Shown here: positions 29,501-42,130 of the stretch, piece after piece
How the letters are laid out: the number at the start of each line of letters is the position of its first letter
Position numbering within the stretch: the stretch's first letter is position 1
Assembly: GCA_013399695.1 (NCBI GenBank)
Contig: VXAU01002436.1
Span: 651,697-715,696, forward strand
Length of the DNA: 64,000 bases
Reading direction: 5' to 3'
Source of the DNA: Formicarius rufipectus
Taxonomy: Eukaryota > Chordata > Aves > Passeriformes > Formicariidae
The notes under the pieces: generated by a model
What the model was told of the DNA's origin: nothing
Database searches by the model: none
Seen by the model: only the letters and a program-made list of their open reading frames with translations
Translations under genes and position numbers: made by a program

Positions 29501-32500
29501 TGACAAGAAATGGCTCTAAATAATGTACATGAAAGAAAGACTCAAGTGAAGGTTTCTTCACTCATTCTGGAACAAGGTGGGGAAGGAAACATTTCTCTTT
29601 TTTCAACCATAGAGTTGCAGTCAATAGAGTTTTACTCTGCAGAAATCCTTGCACTTTCGAAAAGCAACATGTTTGTGGCAGTCAGACAACAGATCCACGC
29701 CAAGATGTATCACCTCAAAATATGCAAAGTCAAAGGCCTTTAGGTACTACACCAGAGTAAAGCCTAGAAGGGAGCACTTTCTCCAAAATGGAAAAAGTCC
29801 ACAAAAGAACTGCTAAGGCCACCCTTCTACACTTCCTGCAGATTTCAGAAATCAGTAAAATAGCAACCAAGTTACCAGCATGAAACTCCAGGCTTCAGCT
29901 TCCCTGAGTAGACCTTGAAGGTGTAACCAGAAATGAAACCCAAAGAGCTCACCAGTCATTTTCAGACTCGAAGTAGCACACGGATATGAGTCGGGCTCCA
30001 CTTCCCACAGCAAATTTGTTCTCCAGGGGAGACCATTTCACAAAGGTGGCAGCACGATTGATCCTCAGGATCACCAGGGTGGGCTTCCACACGCCGTCCT
30101 TCTGGCTCCACACGTAGGCGTTACGGTCCGCGCCGCACGTCACGATGCGGTCGCTCTTGGGGGCCCAGTCAATACCTGCAGGTTAAGGGCCCACAGGAGT
30201 CAACTCTTCCCTTTATACTGCTTGTTTCTCATGAAGGCAAAAGAGAGGCCATCTCACAGCCTCCTGTCATAGAACAGTTTGGGTTGGAAGGGACCTTAAA
30301 AGTCATCACATTCCAATCCCCTGCCATGGGCAGGGACAACTTCCATTAGCACAGGTTGTTCCAACTCCTGTCCAACGTGGTCTTGGACACTTCCAGGGAT
30401 GGGGCAGCCACAACTTCTCTGGGCAGGGCCTGCCCACCCTCACAGGGAAGGATTTCTTCCACGTATCTAACCTATTTCAGTTTGTGCCCATTACTCCTTG
30501 TCCTGTCACTACGGCTCCTGATGAACTGACCTCTGAGACAGTTATTACTGTTTTGCTACTCCCCTTCATCCGTTATTCTCCAGGAGCCTTTTTAAACTCT
30601 TTGGGACACCTGATTCTCCCTCTAGCTTTCACCACAGTTGCAGAACCCGCACCCCCAGATTCCACAGGGATTTTGCTGCTAAACCTGCTGAGGTTGGCCA
30701 ACAGGTGGAGCTCTGCAGACCGGCCAAGGCCTGTCCTCCAGCACCCTCCACACCTCTGACTCCTGCACGATCCAGCCCAACAGCTGAAACCAAGCAATTC
30801 CCAAACTGCACAACCTCTAACAAGGTTGTCTGCTTACTGCCAGACAGCAGCCATGCTCTAAAGTTGAGATAACAGGGTTGGGGGTTTTTTTTAGAAGTTA
30901 TAAGTCTTTGTGTGCTGACAGAACCCTCACACTTTTCCATGCCTTTTTAAGCTGTGCCACCAGAAAGGTTCACCAAGCAAAAATAACAATTCAAAGAATA
31001 GAACAAAGCCTTTGATAATGCTGCCATTGCTTCTTTCCCTCCTAGGCAATTAAGGGTGTTCTCAACTGGAAAGGCTTATGGGATCATCATTTTTCATCTC
31101 TTCTCTAGCAATCTCCTTCGGGATGCAGAGTGTGATCCTGAACTCTCCTGCCACAGATTACATGCCAACAGTTTTCCATAACTACATTTAGTATTAAAAG
31201 CATCTTTTAAGCTCACAAATTGAAAATGGGATAAAAGCTATGGAAAGAATCTGTACTAATTTAACCATATTATTCATATATTGTCTACTTCAAAATAGGT
31301 TTATGCTTAAAAGGTTCCCTTTTGAGGGGGCTGGTGGTCTGAAGCCACAGTTACATGAGTCTTTGGAAAGAGGGACCATCCCACCTCTTCACTTCTCTTG
31401 CCCACCACCTTCCCCCGCACCACTGCTGTTCTGACCCATGGCAAGCTCAGCTTTTTAGCTTAGCAGAAAATGAACCCATTAGAGGAACTAAAGCTCTTCC
31501 TTCACCACAAATCTGAGTCAAGAGCAGGACCTTGTCCCCTGTGATCAGGAGCTGGAGTGGCAGCAGCTGACTCACTGCTGTCAGAGGTTACCAACACTTT
31601 GATCAGTTGATCTCCCGTGTGTAACCACAGATTAACTCCACAACCACCACAGCATTGAGTATTCCAAGGGTATCCATTATGCAGGGAGAGCTCTTTTCCC
31701 AGCTCATGAATATTTGGCTTTAACATTAACAGGTACAAGCAAAATGCAGAGAAATGTCTTTGGAGAGCAGCACATTGTTTGTAAATTCAACCCAAATGAC
31801 TTCACAAAGGAGCACTCACAGCTGTGCTCTAGGACAGCAAGAAGTGAAAAAAAACCTGAATAAAATTCCTGCAAAATGCTGTAGGGTACATACCCCTGCC
31901 CATTAGTGAGCTGAGAACAGAATAAAGGATATTGCTGCTTTGGGCAAGTGCTTGTATTAATTATTTTCATTTCCTTAGAGAATAAAGGTCTTAAAAAAAT
32001 ATCACCATGGAAAAAACCCCAGTAATATAAAAGACTGCCACAGGATAATCACATTTTTTAAAATAACACCTTGTGACTCATCGTGGCAGCTCCTCTTAAT
32101 TTTCATTGTGAATGTACAGATACTGTGGGACTGAGGTAACTGTGCTCACTGATGGTCTGTCTTAAGTGCAGGACTGACCACTTCAAATGTTTATACAGTC
32201 CCCAAAAAAGGATACATACTGCTGTTGGAAACCATAAGCCAATGTTACAGTCATATACTTGATGAAATTTTAGTACTAGCACTTGAAAGGGAGCAGCATG
32301 TGTCACTGTGACACAACCAGACTACTTCAGTAGACTGAAAATGTGTTCTCATTATGTCATTACAGATGAAAAACAAGCAATAGATAAGAAAAAAAAGACT
32401 CAGTTACTCCACTGAAATGTCTGGAAATGAGATAGGGCTTTTCTTCCTAACATTCACTGCATGCTGTCCAGAAAAATGCTGCAAGGCTCTCTGTAAGTGG

Positions 32501-33204
32501 GAATGGCAACCCATAAAAGGATCTAGTTACTCAACACTTGCAGATTCCTTCTCCAGTCTTGACTGGGGAAAACAGGGAGGTGTGAAACCTCAGCACAGTC
32601 TCACCTGTGATGTGGCCATTGTGCTCCTTCAGCTCGTGAGCCTTCACCCACTGGTTCCCACTCTTCTTGTAGATGTGGACTTCATGGTTATTTGGGCTAA
32701 TGGCAATCTCTAGAAAGAAGAAATAAAACAATCCAACAGTACTGAAAGGCTTTTTAATTACAAATGATTCATTTGAAAAGACTTTCCCATCTAAACACTC
32801 GATTCTCAAATTTGAGAGCATTACATGGTGTTTGTAAAAAGAGGGGCAACACCCCTGAAAAACCTCAAATACACGGAATGGATGTGCTGGAAAGGACCTT
32901 AAGGTTTTACCCCCCTGCCATGGGCAGGGACACCTTCCAGCAATGAGTTTAGAAAAGCTCAGCTTTGAAAGACACATGCTTTTTGGATCACATGTGGAAC
33001 AATGAACATGTAACACTATGTACCTCACCATTCCTTCCCTAAATGGGGCCCAGAACACTCCCAGATCACAAACGGACAGCCAAGAGGAAACAGCAAGTAA
33101 AACAAAAATAAACTAAAATGAATCCAAACATATTACTGACGAGTGCGGTCTCTGTTCCAGGCATGGCAGGTGATTGGCTCCAGCAGAAACTGATGTAGAG
33201 ACAT
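20535..33204 (-). CDS. ARPC1A: ARPC1A, Arp2/3 complex subunit 1A
   Basis: Nine coding exons in transcript order: 33141-33204 (ATG at 33202-33204), 32605-32709, 29953-30175, 28218-28325, 24720-24932, 23480-23555, 23087-23280, 21674-21764 and 20535-20573 (TAA at 20535-20537). All junctions are GT-AG with phases matching ARPC1B. The sum is 1113 nt, 370 aa, the usual vertebrate length. The product begins MSLHQFLLEPITCHAWNRDR and ends TLESSIQGLRIM. It is a seven-bladed WD40 propeller, e.g. [20 protein letters not shown] and CCPMLFN. It is the alternative ARPC1 subunit of the Arp2/3 actin-branching complex. ARPC1A-type residues are GADRNAYVWSQKDGVWKP, CYFESENDWWVSKHIKK and the exon-5 loop SEFGGAGSGGWVH, which is two codons longer than in ARPC1B. 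An upstream acceptor gives UTR 33205-33222 in the start exon. Introns carry several CR1 tails and a minisatellite. Confidence 0.98.
20694..20935 (-). mobile_element. CR1 LINE 3' fragment
   Basis: The plus strand starts 'tcatagaatcacagaatggt' and continues through 'ccttggacacttccagggat' and 'ccctcacagggaaggatttc', the reverse complement of the avian CR1 3' tail. Intron 8 of ARPC1A is further right, so this copy lies just inside it, upstream of the last exon. Confidence 0.9.
22076..22305 (-). mobile_element. CR1 LINE 3' fragment
   Basis: 'accatggaatggtttggtct' to 'acatctaacctaaatttcct', reverse-oriented CR1 tail in ARPC1A intron 7. It ends where the unique sequence before the minisatellite begins. 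Confidence 0.9.
22625..23065. repeat. 29-bp minisatellite in ARPC1A intron 7
   Basis: Tandem units of 29 bp ('cattccctgaacaccctggg' plus 'aaagcagag'), some lengthened by about 14 bp ('cgacatggagag'-like insert). About 12-14 copies abut exon 7 (23087-23280). The 263-codon minus-strand open frame here is a repeat artefact. Confidence 0.9.
24634..24690 (-). mobile_element. CR1 LINE 3' terminal fragment
   Basis: 'aatcatggaatccttagggt' then 'ttggaaaagacctttaagac', a short reverse-oriented CR1 end about 30 bp from the exon 5 donor of ARPC1A. Confidence 0.75.
24933..28217 (-). other. ARPC1A: ARPC1A intron 4, AT-rich
   Basis: 3.3 kb AT-rich intron. A microsatellite (TA)n(CA)n is at 27028-27060 and a T-run plus C-run at 25485-25504. 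No other gene or element was recognised. Confidence 0.8.
27028..27060. repeat. (TA)n/(CA)n microsatellite
   Basis: 'aaatatatatatacacacac' followed by 'acatatgtatatt', an imperfect dinucleotide repeat. Confidence 0.85.
30268..30515 (-). mobile_element. CR1 LINE 3' fragment
   Basis: 'tcatagaacagtttgggttg' through 'ggacacttccagggatgggg' to 'ccttgtcctgtcactacggc', reverse-oriented CR1 tail in ARPC1A intron 2, reaching slightly further 5' into the element than the other copies. Confidence 0.9.
32870..32945 (-). mobile_element. CR1 LINE 3' terminal fragment
   Basis: 'cacggaatggatgtgctgga' to 'ccatgggcagggacaccttc', a degenerate reverse-oriented CR1 end in ARPC1A intron 1. Confidence 0.75.
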
Positions 33205-33222
33205 TCCGAGTTGAAGGAGTTC

Positions 33223-36063
33223 CTATGTTGTAAAAAGTGGAAGAGCTGAAAGGTGCAAAATGAAAACAAAACAGTTCAAAATGAGAGAATTATTGAAATC
33301 AAGTTAAAGTTCTATATTTCATTACAATTTACTTGCAGGAGGTCACAACTTACTCAGTAAATATGTTAATGCTGCTCAAGAGCTGCCTGTGTCCCACGCC
33401 CTGGTATCTTTAGTAGGACAATGAATATTAATTGTCCTGCTTACTTTAGCTAATTGCAATTACCCCAAGAGCCACAGCTTCTTAGTGCATTCTCCTAGAC
33501 AAGGGAGCAGGTTCTCAAGAAATCTAATAAACCTCCTAATTTTACTATGGAAATAGAATAATTAAAAAAATAAATATCTAGGCCGTAGCTCAGGGAACTG
33601 GTTAAAAGCCCTGACATGTACCCAGGCTCACAGGCAGCACTGCAACAAAACCTCCTTTCAAGGAGGTCAAGCTGATGTGTAACTGTGACCTGCTGATGTA
33701 TTATTTGATAAAACCATCTGTATGCATCCCGGGGATTAAGTTTAGTAACTAATTAGTAATTTCTTCAAATTAATTCTAGGATTGAACTATTGGAGTCAGG
33801 CTTTTGCTCCCATAAGACTTGAACACTAAAAGAACAAGCCGAATCATTGTGGTTTGTGAGTATTCTGTTTTAAAAAAAAGCTAAATACCTAGTTTTTCTT
33901 CAATTTATGGTTACTACAAGAGTCTGTGCTGAACATCTGCAATTGAAGGTGTATCCACCCACAAATACAGAGCTGCTTGAAGTATCTTTGATACTTTAAT
34001 ATCTAAAATACTGTATTCTATGTCCTGTAGCAGCCAAGGACAGCAGAAGTGGATGGAAGGTAACACCATGAAAACTAAAGGTCACCTGTAATAATTACAA
34101 TGTGCACAGTCAATACACCCAACACGGATTTGTCTATTTTTCCATCCACTCCACTTCACTGCAATTTATCACTGACTGATGGATCAAAATATTTTACCCT
34201 CACATATACATTGAGAAAGAACTGTCTCCATGATGTCATTCCAAGACATCCACACCCATTACAGCCTGAAATTACAACATACCCAAGTAAGGCCATGTTA
34301 GCAAAGGGTGGAGACTTCAGGACAAGGTAGGAATTTGGAAGCAAACAGGAAATGAAGGCAATCCAACAGAAACTCAGGAGTGAACGAAGGAGGAGTAAGT
34401 TCTTATGGAGCTTTAGCAATAACCATCACACCACAGAGTTTAACAAATATCCTGAAAGTGCTGAATCTTGAAGAAGAGGTGAGACAGTATTTCACCAATG
34501 CAAGGAACTGGAGAGACTTTTTTTCTTTAGAAATAACTGGAAAGACCTTTTATTTTTTTATTTTTTTTTAGGAAATCAAGCACTGTAAAGAAACACAAAT
34601 TATGGCTGAATTTCAAATGTGCTTCATATACAACTTTTAACTATACAAGTTTTAAGTCCAGTCCACAATTTTAACCATCATGATTTTCATGGTTCTAATA
34701 ACCACATACTATCAATTAAATTATTAAATACATGGAGTCCTCAGCAAAATAATTTTTTTTGTTGTTGTTAATGTGAAAATGTTGATATAATCTGAGTTAC
34801 CTCTGACCTTGGGCATTCATCATTTGAAATGCCATGTGTGAATATAAGCAAAACACAACTGCAAAGTGCTTTTTCCAGGATCTTGCTTTAGCTCATGCCA
34901 ACATTCAGTAGCAGCACATTTCCATATACAGGAAAAGTTCAAGAGTTGTTCCTCCAACAAGGAATGCTCAGCCTTTGCTACTCTTTCTGAAATGAAATGT
35001 GAAAATATCCAACCTTCCCTCCCCTGGGAATGGATCTACTTGGAAACACTTTCTAATACAACCCTAGTATTTCTTTTCACAGGCTGGCACTGCAGATAAA
35101 TTGCGGTCCCATCCCAACTTCTACTTCAGGTATTTTCCCTCAGCTGTTCCCCAAACCAGCCCAAAGCTGTAGGATCCCTTCCTTCCCATTGACTGAGTTT
35201 CTTGAGCTCTGTAACTTGGTACAAGTGACTGTTTTCCATTCTGGTTTGGTAACAAACCCACAAAACCCAACACTGATGATAACCTCAAAAAGCACTGCTG
35301 TTCCTGTCCCCTGGTAAGGTCCAGTGCTATTTTCTTTGGGAAGATAAATCTTATTGAAGCTTTCCAGTTATATTTATTCCTTACCAATACACAGACAAAA
35401 TCAAATTCATATTTAGTAGGGAAAATGCCACTATGATAAATCAATAACCTCAATGCCTTCCTGTCAGCCAACCTCAGAATCTCACACAATGTTATGATGA
35501 CTTTGTTAGTCAAGTACTTAATGCAGCTCTCCCTCAGCTTTTTTTCCCCAAATACAATGTAACTGATCTTCAGTTTCAATTATTTTTTAAAGGAATTAAA
35601 AGGGGAAATCTTACACCTTTGTACTGTAGCTCTTCTTTCAGTGTAAGGACTGAAAGGATCAATGGCAGAAAGAATTCTTTTAGTGTAAGGACTGAATGAA
35701 TCAAGGTTGGGAAATACAGGGCTCAGCTGCTGTCATTTCTCCATGGGGTAAGAATTATGTGGTTTAAGTCCACCCCTGGACAAGCAACCAGCCAAGATGT
35801 GGGCTTGAAAGTGGAGATGGAAGGTGCAGGTGTGACAGAGGGAGAGAGAAAGAGATGTTTATAACATCCATGCACCAGCATTGCTTCCAAATCACACCAA
35901 GAACCTGTGATTAAGAACAACCTCCTGTCACTGTCCTTCCCTTTCAGGTCCCACTCCTCCAGGGGATCTCCTGACACAGAACAGTGAGATGGGCAGGGAT
36001 GGGAGGCTGTGGCCCTGCCAGCACTGGGGCATGGCAGAGCTGGGGGGGCACAGGGAGAGGGGG
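33223..36063 (-). other. ARPC1A: Probable ARPC1A 5' intron
   Basis: AT-rich sequence between the acceptor upstream of the ARPC1A start exon and the GC-rich gap region. No exon was recognised. The 152-codon minus-strand frame at 35121-35579 has no family signature I can see. Confidence 0.45.
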
Positions 36064-36670
36064 NNNNNNNNNNNNNNNNNNNNNNNNNNNNNNNNNNNNN
36101 NNNNNNNNNNNNNNNNNNNNNNNNNNNNNNNNNNNNNNNNNNNNNNNNNNNNNNNNNNNNNNNNNNNNNNNNNNNNNNNNNNNNNNNNNNNNNNNNNNNN
36201 NNNNNNNNNNNNNNNNNNNNNNNNNNNNNNNNNNNNNNNNNNNNNNNNNNNNNNNNNNNNNNNNNNNNNNNNNNNNNNNNNNNNNNNNNNNNNNNNNNNN
36301 NNNNNNNNNNNNNNNNNNNNNNNNNNNNNNNNNNNNNNNNNNNNNNNNNNNNNNNNNNNNNNNNNNNNNNNNNNNNNNNNNNNNNNNNNNNNNNNNNNNN
36401 NNNNNNNNNNNNNNNNNNNNNNNNNNNNNNNNNNNNNNNNNNNNNNNNNNNNNNNNNNNNNNNNNNNNNNNNNNNNNNNNNNNNNNNNNNNNNNNNNNNN
36501 NNNNNNNNNNNNNNNNNNNNNNNNNNNNNNNNNNNNNNNNNNNNNNNNNNNNNNNNNNNNNNNNNNNNNNNNNNNNNNNNNNNNNNNNNNNNNNNNNNNN
36601 NNNNNNNNNNNNNNNNNNNNNNNNNNNNNNNNNNNNNNNNNNNNNNNNNNNNNNNNNNNNNNNNNNNNNN
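36064..36670. other. Assembly gap (607 N)
   Basis: A run of N within otherwise GC-rich sequence. Open frames drawn through it are meaningless. Confidence 1.
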
Positions 36671-37150
36671 GGGCCCTGAGGGAGCCCCGGGGCGGGTCCC
36701 GCCGGCCGCTCCTAAAAGAGGGGGTTTTTTTTAAAAATAAGTTCCAGGTGACAGCGCTGTCGCCTCAGGGAGTGAGGAAGAAACCGCGCCGCACTGTGCC
36801 GGTGTGTGAGCGCTGCAGGGACGCGCTGTGGTGTGGGGTGTGGTTCGCCCGTTCCTCTGGCGGCTCTGTGGGTGTCTGTGATCCCCTCAGCGCGGCCTCC
36901 CTTGAGGGCTGTACCTGCCCCCTTCTCGTCCCTCAGCGGGCAGTCCGTGCGGGTGTTTGAGCGCTGTGGTGTGTGGGGTGTGGTGTGGGTCGCCCCTCTG
37001 GCGGAGGGCGGTTCCTCTGGGGGGGGTCTATGAGTGTCTTTGTCCCCCTCACCGCGGCCTCCCCTGAGGGCTGTGGCTGCGAGGACGAGGAGGGGGCTGA
37101 TACAGCGGGGGATGTCCCTCCTGGGTTGTTCTCCGAAGAGAAAGAACCAA
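36671..37150 (-). promoter_or_regulatory. ARPC1A: GC-rich island beside gap, probable ARPC1A promoter region
   Basis: CpG-rich sequence about 3.5 kb upstream of the ARPC1A start exon, partly lost in the gap. It contains two copies of a roughly 150-bp unit: one starts near 36801 ('gtgtgtgagcgctg') and passes 'cagcgcggcctccc'; the second starts near 36952 and passes 'caccgcggcctccc'. The promoter role is inferred from position and composition; a 5' UTR exon may be hidden in the gap. Confidence 0.4.
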
Positions 37151-37254
37151 AGGTGTGATTGTTAATTGTTTCCAGTCGGTGCCTCCCAGGAGACAGAGGT
37201 GCCGGCAATACTGAGCGTGTACGCCAGGACAGGGGAGAGCGCAGAGCGCCTTCC

Positions 37255-37572
37255 AGTGCCCAAAGGGGCTCCAGGAGCTGGAGAGGGGTTTGGGACAAGG
37301 CATGGAGGGACAGGACACAGGGAAGGGCTTCCCACTGCCAGAGGGCAGGGATAGTTGGGATACTGGGAAGAAATTCCTCCCTGGGAGGGTGGGCAGGTCC
37401 TGGCACAGGTCCCCAGAGAAGCTACGGCTGCCCCATCCCTGGAAGTGTCCAAGGCCCGGTTGGACGGGGCTTGGAGCACCCTGGGCTGATGGAAGGTGTC
37501 CCTGATTATGGCAAGGGTGGAACTGGGTGATCTTTAAGGTCCTTTCTAGCACAAAGCATTCCATGGTTAAGG
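37255..37572 (+). mobile_element. CR1 LINE 3' fragment
   Basis: Sense-oriented CR1 end: 'acagggaagggcttcccact', 'ggaagtgtccaaggcccggt', then 'gatctttaaggtcctttcta' and 'aagcattccatggtt'. It is the only CR1 tail in the window clearly on the plus strand. Confidence 0.9.
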
Positions 37573-37837
37573 GCTGGAATAGCAAAAGAATTGCGTTGGC
37601 AAGACTTTGCCCTGCTCTTAATCCCTTGAGGAACTGCCTTCTCTTTGGGGTCTCATGGTTTGCCTTCTCCAAAGTCCATTGTCCATGAGATTTTGTGAGC
37701 TCAAGTGCAGCAACAGCAAACAAAAAACTCTGGGGGAATGGGAGGAGATAAGTGATTCCCAGATACTCTGAGAAGCCATAGAAGTAGTGAGTTTAATTTG
37801 GAGTCTGAGAAAATAAGCAATTTATAAACATCTTGCA

Positions 37838-38760
37838 GGTGAATGCTGGCCAGTATGGCTTTGTTCTGAATGAATTGAGCCAATCTAATTTCCTTTGCTA
37901 GCAGCATAACAAGGATTGTAGATAAGGGCAGAGGAGTGTATGTCATATATCTTGATTTTTAGTGGACCTTCTGACACTGGCTTGCAGGATATTCTAATAA
38001 TAAACTGTGAAACAAGTCTAGATGATACCACTCTAAAGGAGCTGCAAAACGGGTTGAGGGAAAAAGTACTTGATATCAATGCCTGTACAGGGAATTATCT
38101 GTACATTACTCATCTATGATGAAATAATACAACTACTACTTTTGAAGATGAGATTAAGTCCAGAATAAACACAGTGGTAGAACTAGTATTCAAAATAGGA
38201 GCTCTGTGGGAGAAATAGGATGTGGTTCAGCAGCAGGTGCATTTCAACACCATCAACTTCAGAGTTACATGACTGGGAATGGGGCAGCTGGCTGTGCTGC
38301 AGGAAAGGAGGGGGGGTCTGTGGGTCAAAAGCTGAGCAGGGACCCAAAATACCTTGTTGCAGAAGCAGCCAACACCATGCAGGTCCATGGAGGTAAGAAA
38401 ATACAGATAATAAACACAGGAATCCTGCTCTGCTGAGCCAGCCCTGGGCTGTGCACCAGAGAAATATGGATGATTTGAAGAAAAAGGTGTCAATAATGAT
38501 CAGAGTCTTTGAACACATTAGTTCTGCTAAGCCTGTTGAGAGCACAGAAAGCTGAGGGAAGGTGTGTGTAGTCTTCAAATAGATAAAAGGCTGCAGCTCT
38601 GAGGAAAGGAACGATTTGTTCCCTGACGTCCACAGGGGTGGGGAGAAAAGTCATAAGCTGAGACAACAGCAAGGTAGAGCTGGGGGAAAAATCCTCAGTG
38701 AGTCCTTTGAAGTAGTCAACCCCTGTGTTAGGAACTGACTTGACAGGATGTAGGGCTGCT
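37838..38760 (+). mobile_element. Ancient degenerate CR1/L3-like LINE relic
   Basis: Scattered blocks resemble the reverse-transcriptase to 3' end of old amniote CR1: 'ccaatctaatttcctttgct', 'gtcatatatcttgattttta' (RT IYLDF region), 'gatgataccactctaaagga', 'gcagccaacaccatgc', 'gtcttcaaatagataaaagg'. The blocks appear in the order of the element, with deletions between them. It is far more diverged than the 3' tails elsewhere in the window. Confidence 0.6.
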
Positions 38761-39820
38761 CTTACAGGTTTTTAAGGATGCATTGAGAATATTTGCCGTA
38801 TCTTTGTGGCCAAAGTGCAATGTAAGGTCTTGTCTTGAGGAAGGAGGCGAGCTGGTGGTCTCTGTTGGTGTGGCTGTGGGTCTGGGAGTGTGAGATGTGT
38901 GATCATTTCAGCCCTTATTGGCTTTAGCAATGACCCTGCAGGGATTAGAGACACACAACTGGGCCAAGGGAAATTACATAACAGTCATTGAAGAACCGTT
39001 TGATGTTTACGGAATTATTTTCACCAGATGGAGGGAAAGTATCTAAATGAGGAACTCTGCAGAGCTTTGAAGCATTAAGAGCTAAGACCCTGTCTCCAGT
39101 GAAGCTTTCTGAAGAATTTTCCACCACTGCTCCTGCTGCAGAGCTCATACAATTACTCTGTGCTAATCCAGGAAGGATGTCGATGTTCCTGAGATTAAAG
39201 CCTCAGAAGCAAGGCTGAACTGGTCTTAGTGAAAGTGATTTAGATGCAATCTGACCTTAAGGTATATTATGAAAAAGATTTGACCTGGGACACCCTCATG
39301 CAGCAAGAGAGTAACAGCTTGTCAAAAAGAGATCTTTTAGAAATAGGCTGTTAGATACACAAACAAATTGCTGAAGAAGAAACGTGCTTTGAGAGGGATT
39401 CTGCATGTGCCTAGTGTGTGACAATACAGCAGTTTTTAGCAAAGTGTCATATTATGCCTGATGTTTAAAAGGAAGAAGCAAAAAAATGTAATTTCCTCCC
39501 TAATTTTGTTCCCTTCCTCTCTAGAATTGCCATGTGGATCACAGTAATTTGTCAAAATTGGTTTTCATCACTAATATTCTTGAATTATCAAGAATATTGC
39601 CTTAAGATCACGTAAGTCAGTGATGATTTAAATAACTGCAAATCTGGGATTTTTAAGCAGGGAAAGACCGTGTAGTCTAATATCCTGTGTTTGTTTGGGT
39701 TTTTTTCTGCTTAACCCTGTGTCCCCTTTGCCACATCCTGTTTTAAGTGGGATGTCATCATATGGAATGAGAAAGAAGGAAGACTGCTCCTGCTGCCTGC
39801 AGCATGGCCAGACTTGTCAG

Positions 39821-40050
39821 AGAATCACGGAATGATTTGGCTTGGAAAGGACCTTAAAGCTCATCCCATTCCATCTCTCAACATGGGCAGGGACACCTTC
39901 CACCAGCCCAGGGTGCTCCAAGCCCCCTCCAGCCTGACCTTGGACACTTCCAGGGATGGGGCAGCCACACCTTCACAGCCAACCTGTGCCAAGGCCTCAG
40001 GACCCTCATAGGCAGGAATTTTTTCCTAGCTTCTAATCTAAACCTGGTGT
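39821..40050 (-). mobile_element. CR1 LINE 3' fragment
   Basis: 'agaatcacggaatgatttgg' through 'ggacacttccagggatgggg' to 'ctagcttctaatctaaacct', reverse-oriented CR1 tail. Confidence 0.9.
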
Positions 40051-42054
40051 CTTGTAAATAGTCTCTCTAAAAGAACTTTTACTATGCAGTCTTTTTGCAT
40101 TCTGACTTTCTAGGGAATGACAAGCTTGATCCTGATTGCTTTTCCCTTCTGCCAGAGGAGATTTGTGGAGAAGCAGGTAGGAATCTGCATGCTCAGGCCA
40201 GCAGGCCCCCAGGCTCAGGCTCTAAATGACCACCTCCAGAGCAGGGTGGACAGTGTCTGACAGCTGGCAGCATCTGCACACCGTTATGCTGCTTTTCAGA
40301 GGTTCTCTGCCTAAATGCATTTGTTCCAGTTGTCCGAGCAGGACTTCGTGAACAGCAGCAGGGTGTTTGGATGGCAGCAGCTACTACAGAAAATCATTCA
40401 CTGGAAATGGAACAGCAGCACTGTTCATCACCTTTTTTTTTTTTTTCTTAGATTCTACATTTCATTCTTAACCTTGGCTGGTTCAAGGCATTCACAAGGT
40501 ATCAGCCCTCCTAGAGTAATTCTCCCACAACCAACCCAGTCTCATGTCCTGCAGTCTGTACCCCGCTGTGCTGCCACAGGAGCTGCTTCTGCCTCCCAGC
40601 TCCTTTGAATGTGCTCTTTCTGTGCTCTTCAGCCTCCTGTTGCAGCACCCTCCCATGATGCTCTCACCTCTTTATTTTGAGCAGCAGCCCTGAACATGAT
40701 GTTCTGCTTTCTTACTGTGAACAAATGTGTTTTTCCCCTGTACAATAAGCTTTAATAAGACTATGGATAAAGGATGTTGATGAGAGGAGTTATTTGCAAG
40801 AGACAGCCCAGGTCACACCTTCTATCCTTGACTTGAAAAATCCCAAATCTGTTTTAGCACAGATCTTTAACATGGTGTTGGATGTCTTCCATCATTCCAG
40901 ATATGCTAGAGAAGTATTATTTGCAAGCTTTTGGGTCTGACACACAGATACTCTTTTATCTGCAGATCATTTCACACTTTTTCTGTCTTCTAATATTTTT
41001 CCCATGTTCAATATCTCAAACCTGGTTCTTAATCTGTATTATAGCAATGTTTCAATTATCATCTCTTGGCAACATACACAATACTCTGGAAGAAAGGAGA
41101 ACATTGAAGTGATGTTGCCTTAGTATCTTATTTATCTCTTAAAACCTTCTTAAGAAAAAAGGTAGAAATGCTATAGTGTTGACATGCCCATCCAACCTCT
41201 TACTATGCAAATAAATCAATTCAGAAGTACTAAGGGGCTACCCCCTTGTTTTTACCCCAGAGAAAGGAGAAGGTGTAGGAACTGGGTACTTGCTTTGGGT
41301 AGTTTTGCTCCCTGTCTTCCCTCCTGAACTGCTGGAATGCACAGAAATGTCCTGGGGCACTAGACCATAAGGAGGCTTTTTTCCTAAGAGCCGTTCTGGC
41401 TGTGTAGTTTTGGTGGCCTTGAGAAAGGATTTAGCCTTTATTGTGTGTCCCTTTTGGGAGTAGAAGAATCATGCTCTTTTTCCCTTTCTATTTTAGCATT
41501 AGTGCAAACACAGCTGTACTGACCATTGACTGTTCCAGAAGTACCTAAAGGGACTTGTGGAATATCTCTGCTCCCTTTTGTAGGGAACTGCATGAGTCAG
41601 CTGCTGTTGAGAGCAAACCTATGTTTTCCTCATCTCCATCCCACACCCTTTTCTGCTCTAATAAATTCATGGCAGGTGGATTCAAACACAAGCTCCAGCT
41701 TCACTGCCTGTTCCTCATCCACTGGCACAGAGGATTGAGGATATCCTTGAATAACTCCCCGGAAGCAAGGCCTTTGCTTGCTGAGATCCAGTGCCTGGTG
41801 TGCAGCTTGTTTAGAGCTGACTCAACCATTCCATGTCCTTCTCCTCTGCATCTTCCAAGTCATGTATAGACTTCCTTTACTTGGCCAGGCTCTGATCTGC
41901 CTCCTGTTCCTGGACCAGAAATAGTTTGATTTAACAATAGAAATCTTTTACTGGAAAGAACAGACCTGAACAGGTGAAGAGAACAGTCATGATCATGAAA
42001 AATGGGAGTTAAAAGGTGTTTTATAAACTGTGTGTTCATGTCTGTGCACATCAG

Positions 42055-42130
42055 AGGCTGAGGACAGGAAATGGCTGCAAAGAGGGCAGAGGAGAAGAAT
42101 CCTTTTTAAGGAATGCTGCAAACTTTCAGG
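42055..42130 (+). other. Exon-like segment, unknown gene
   Basis: It is preceded by an acceptor-like 'gtctgtgcacatcag' and followed by a strong donor 'TTTCAG|GTGAGT'. One frame is open (reads AEDRKWLQRGQRRRILF). No homology is recognised. It could be a chance pair of sites or part of a non-coding transcript. Confidence 0.15.

Noticed and set aside
35984..36960. Long frames through the N run
   Set aside because: They consist mostly of undetermined residues across the assembly gap.
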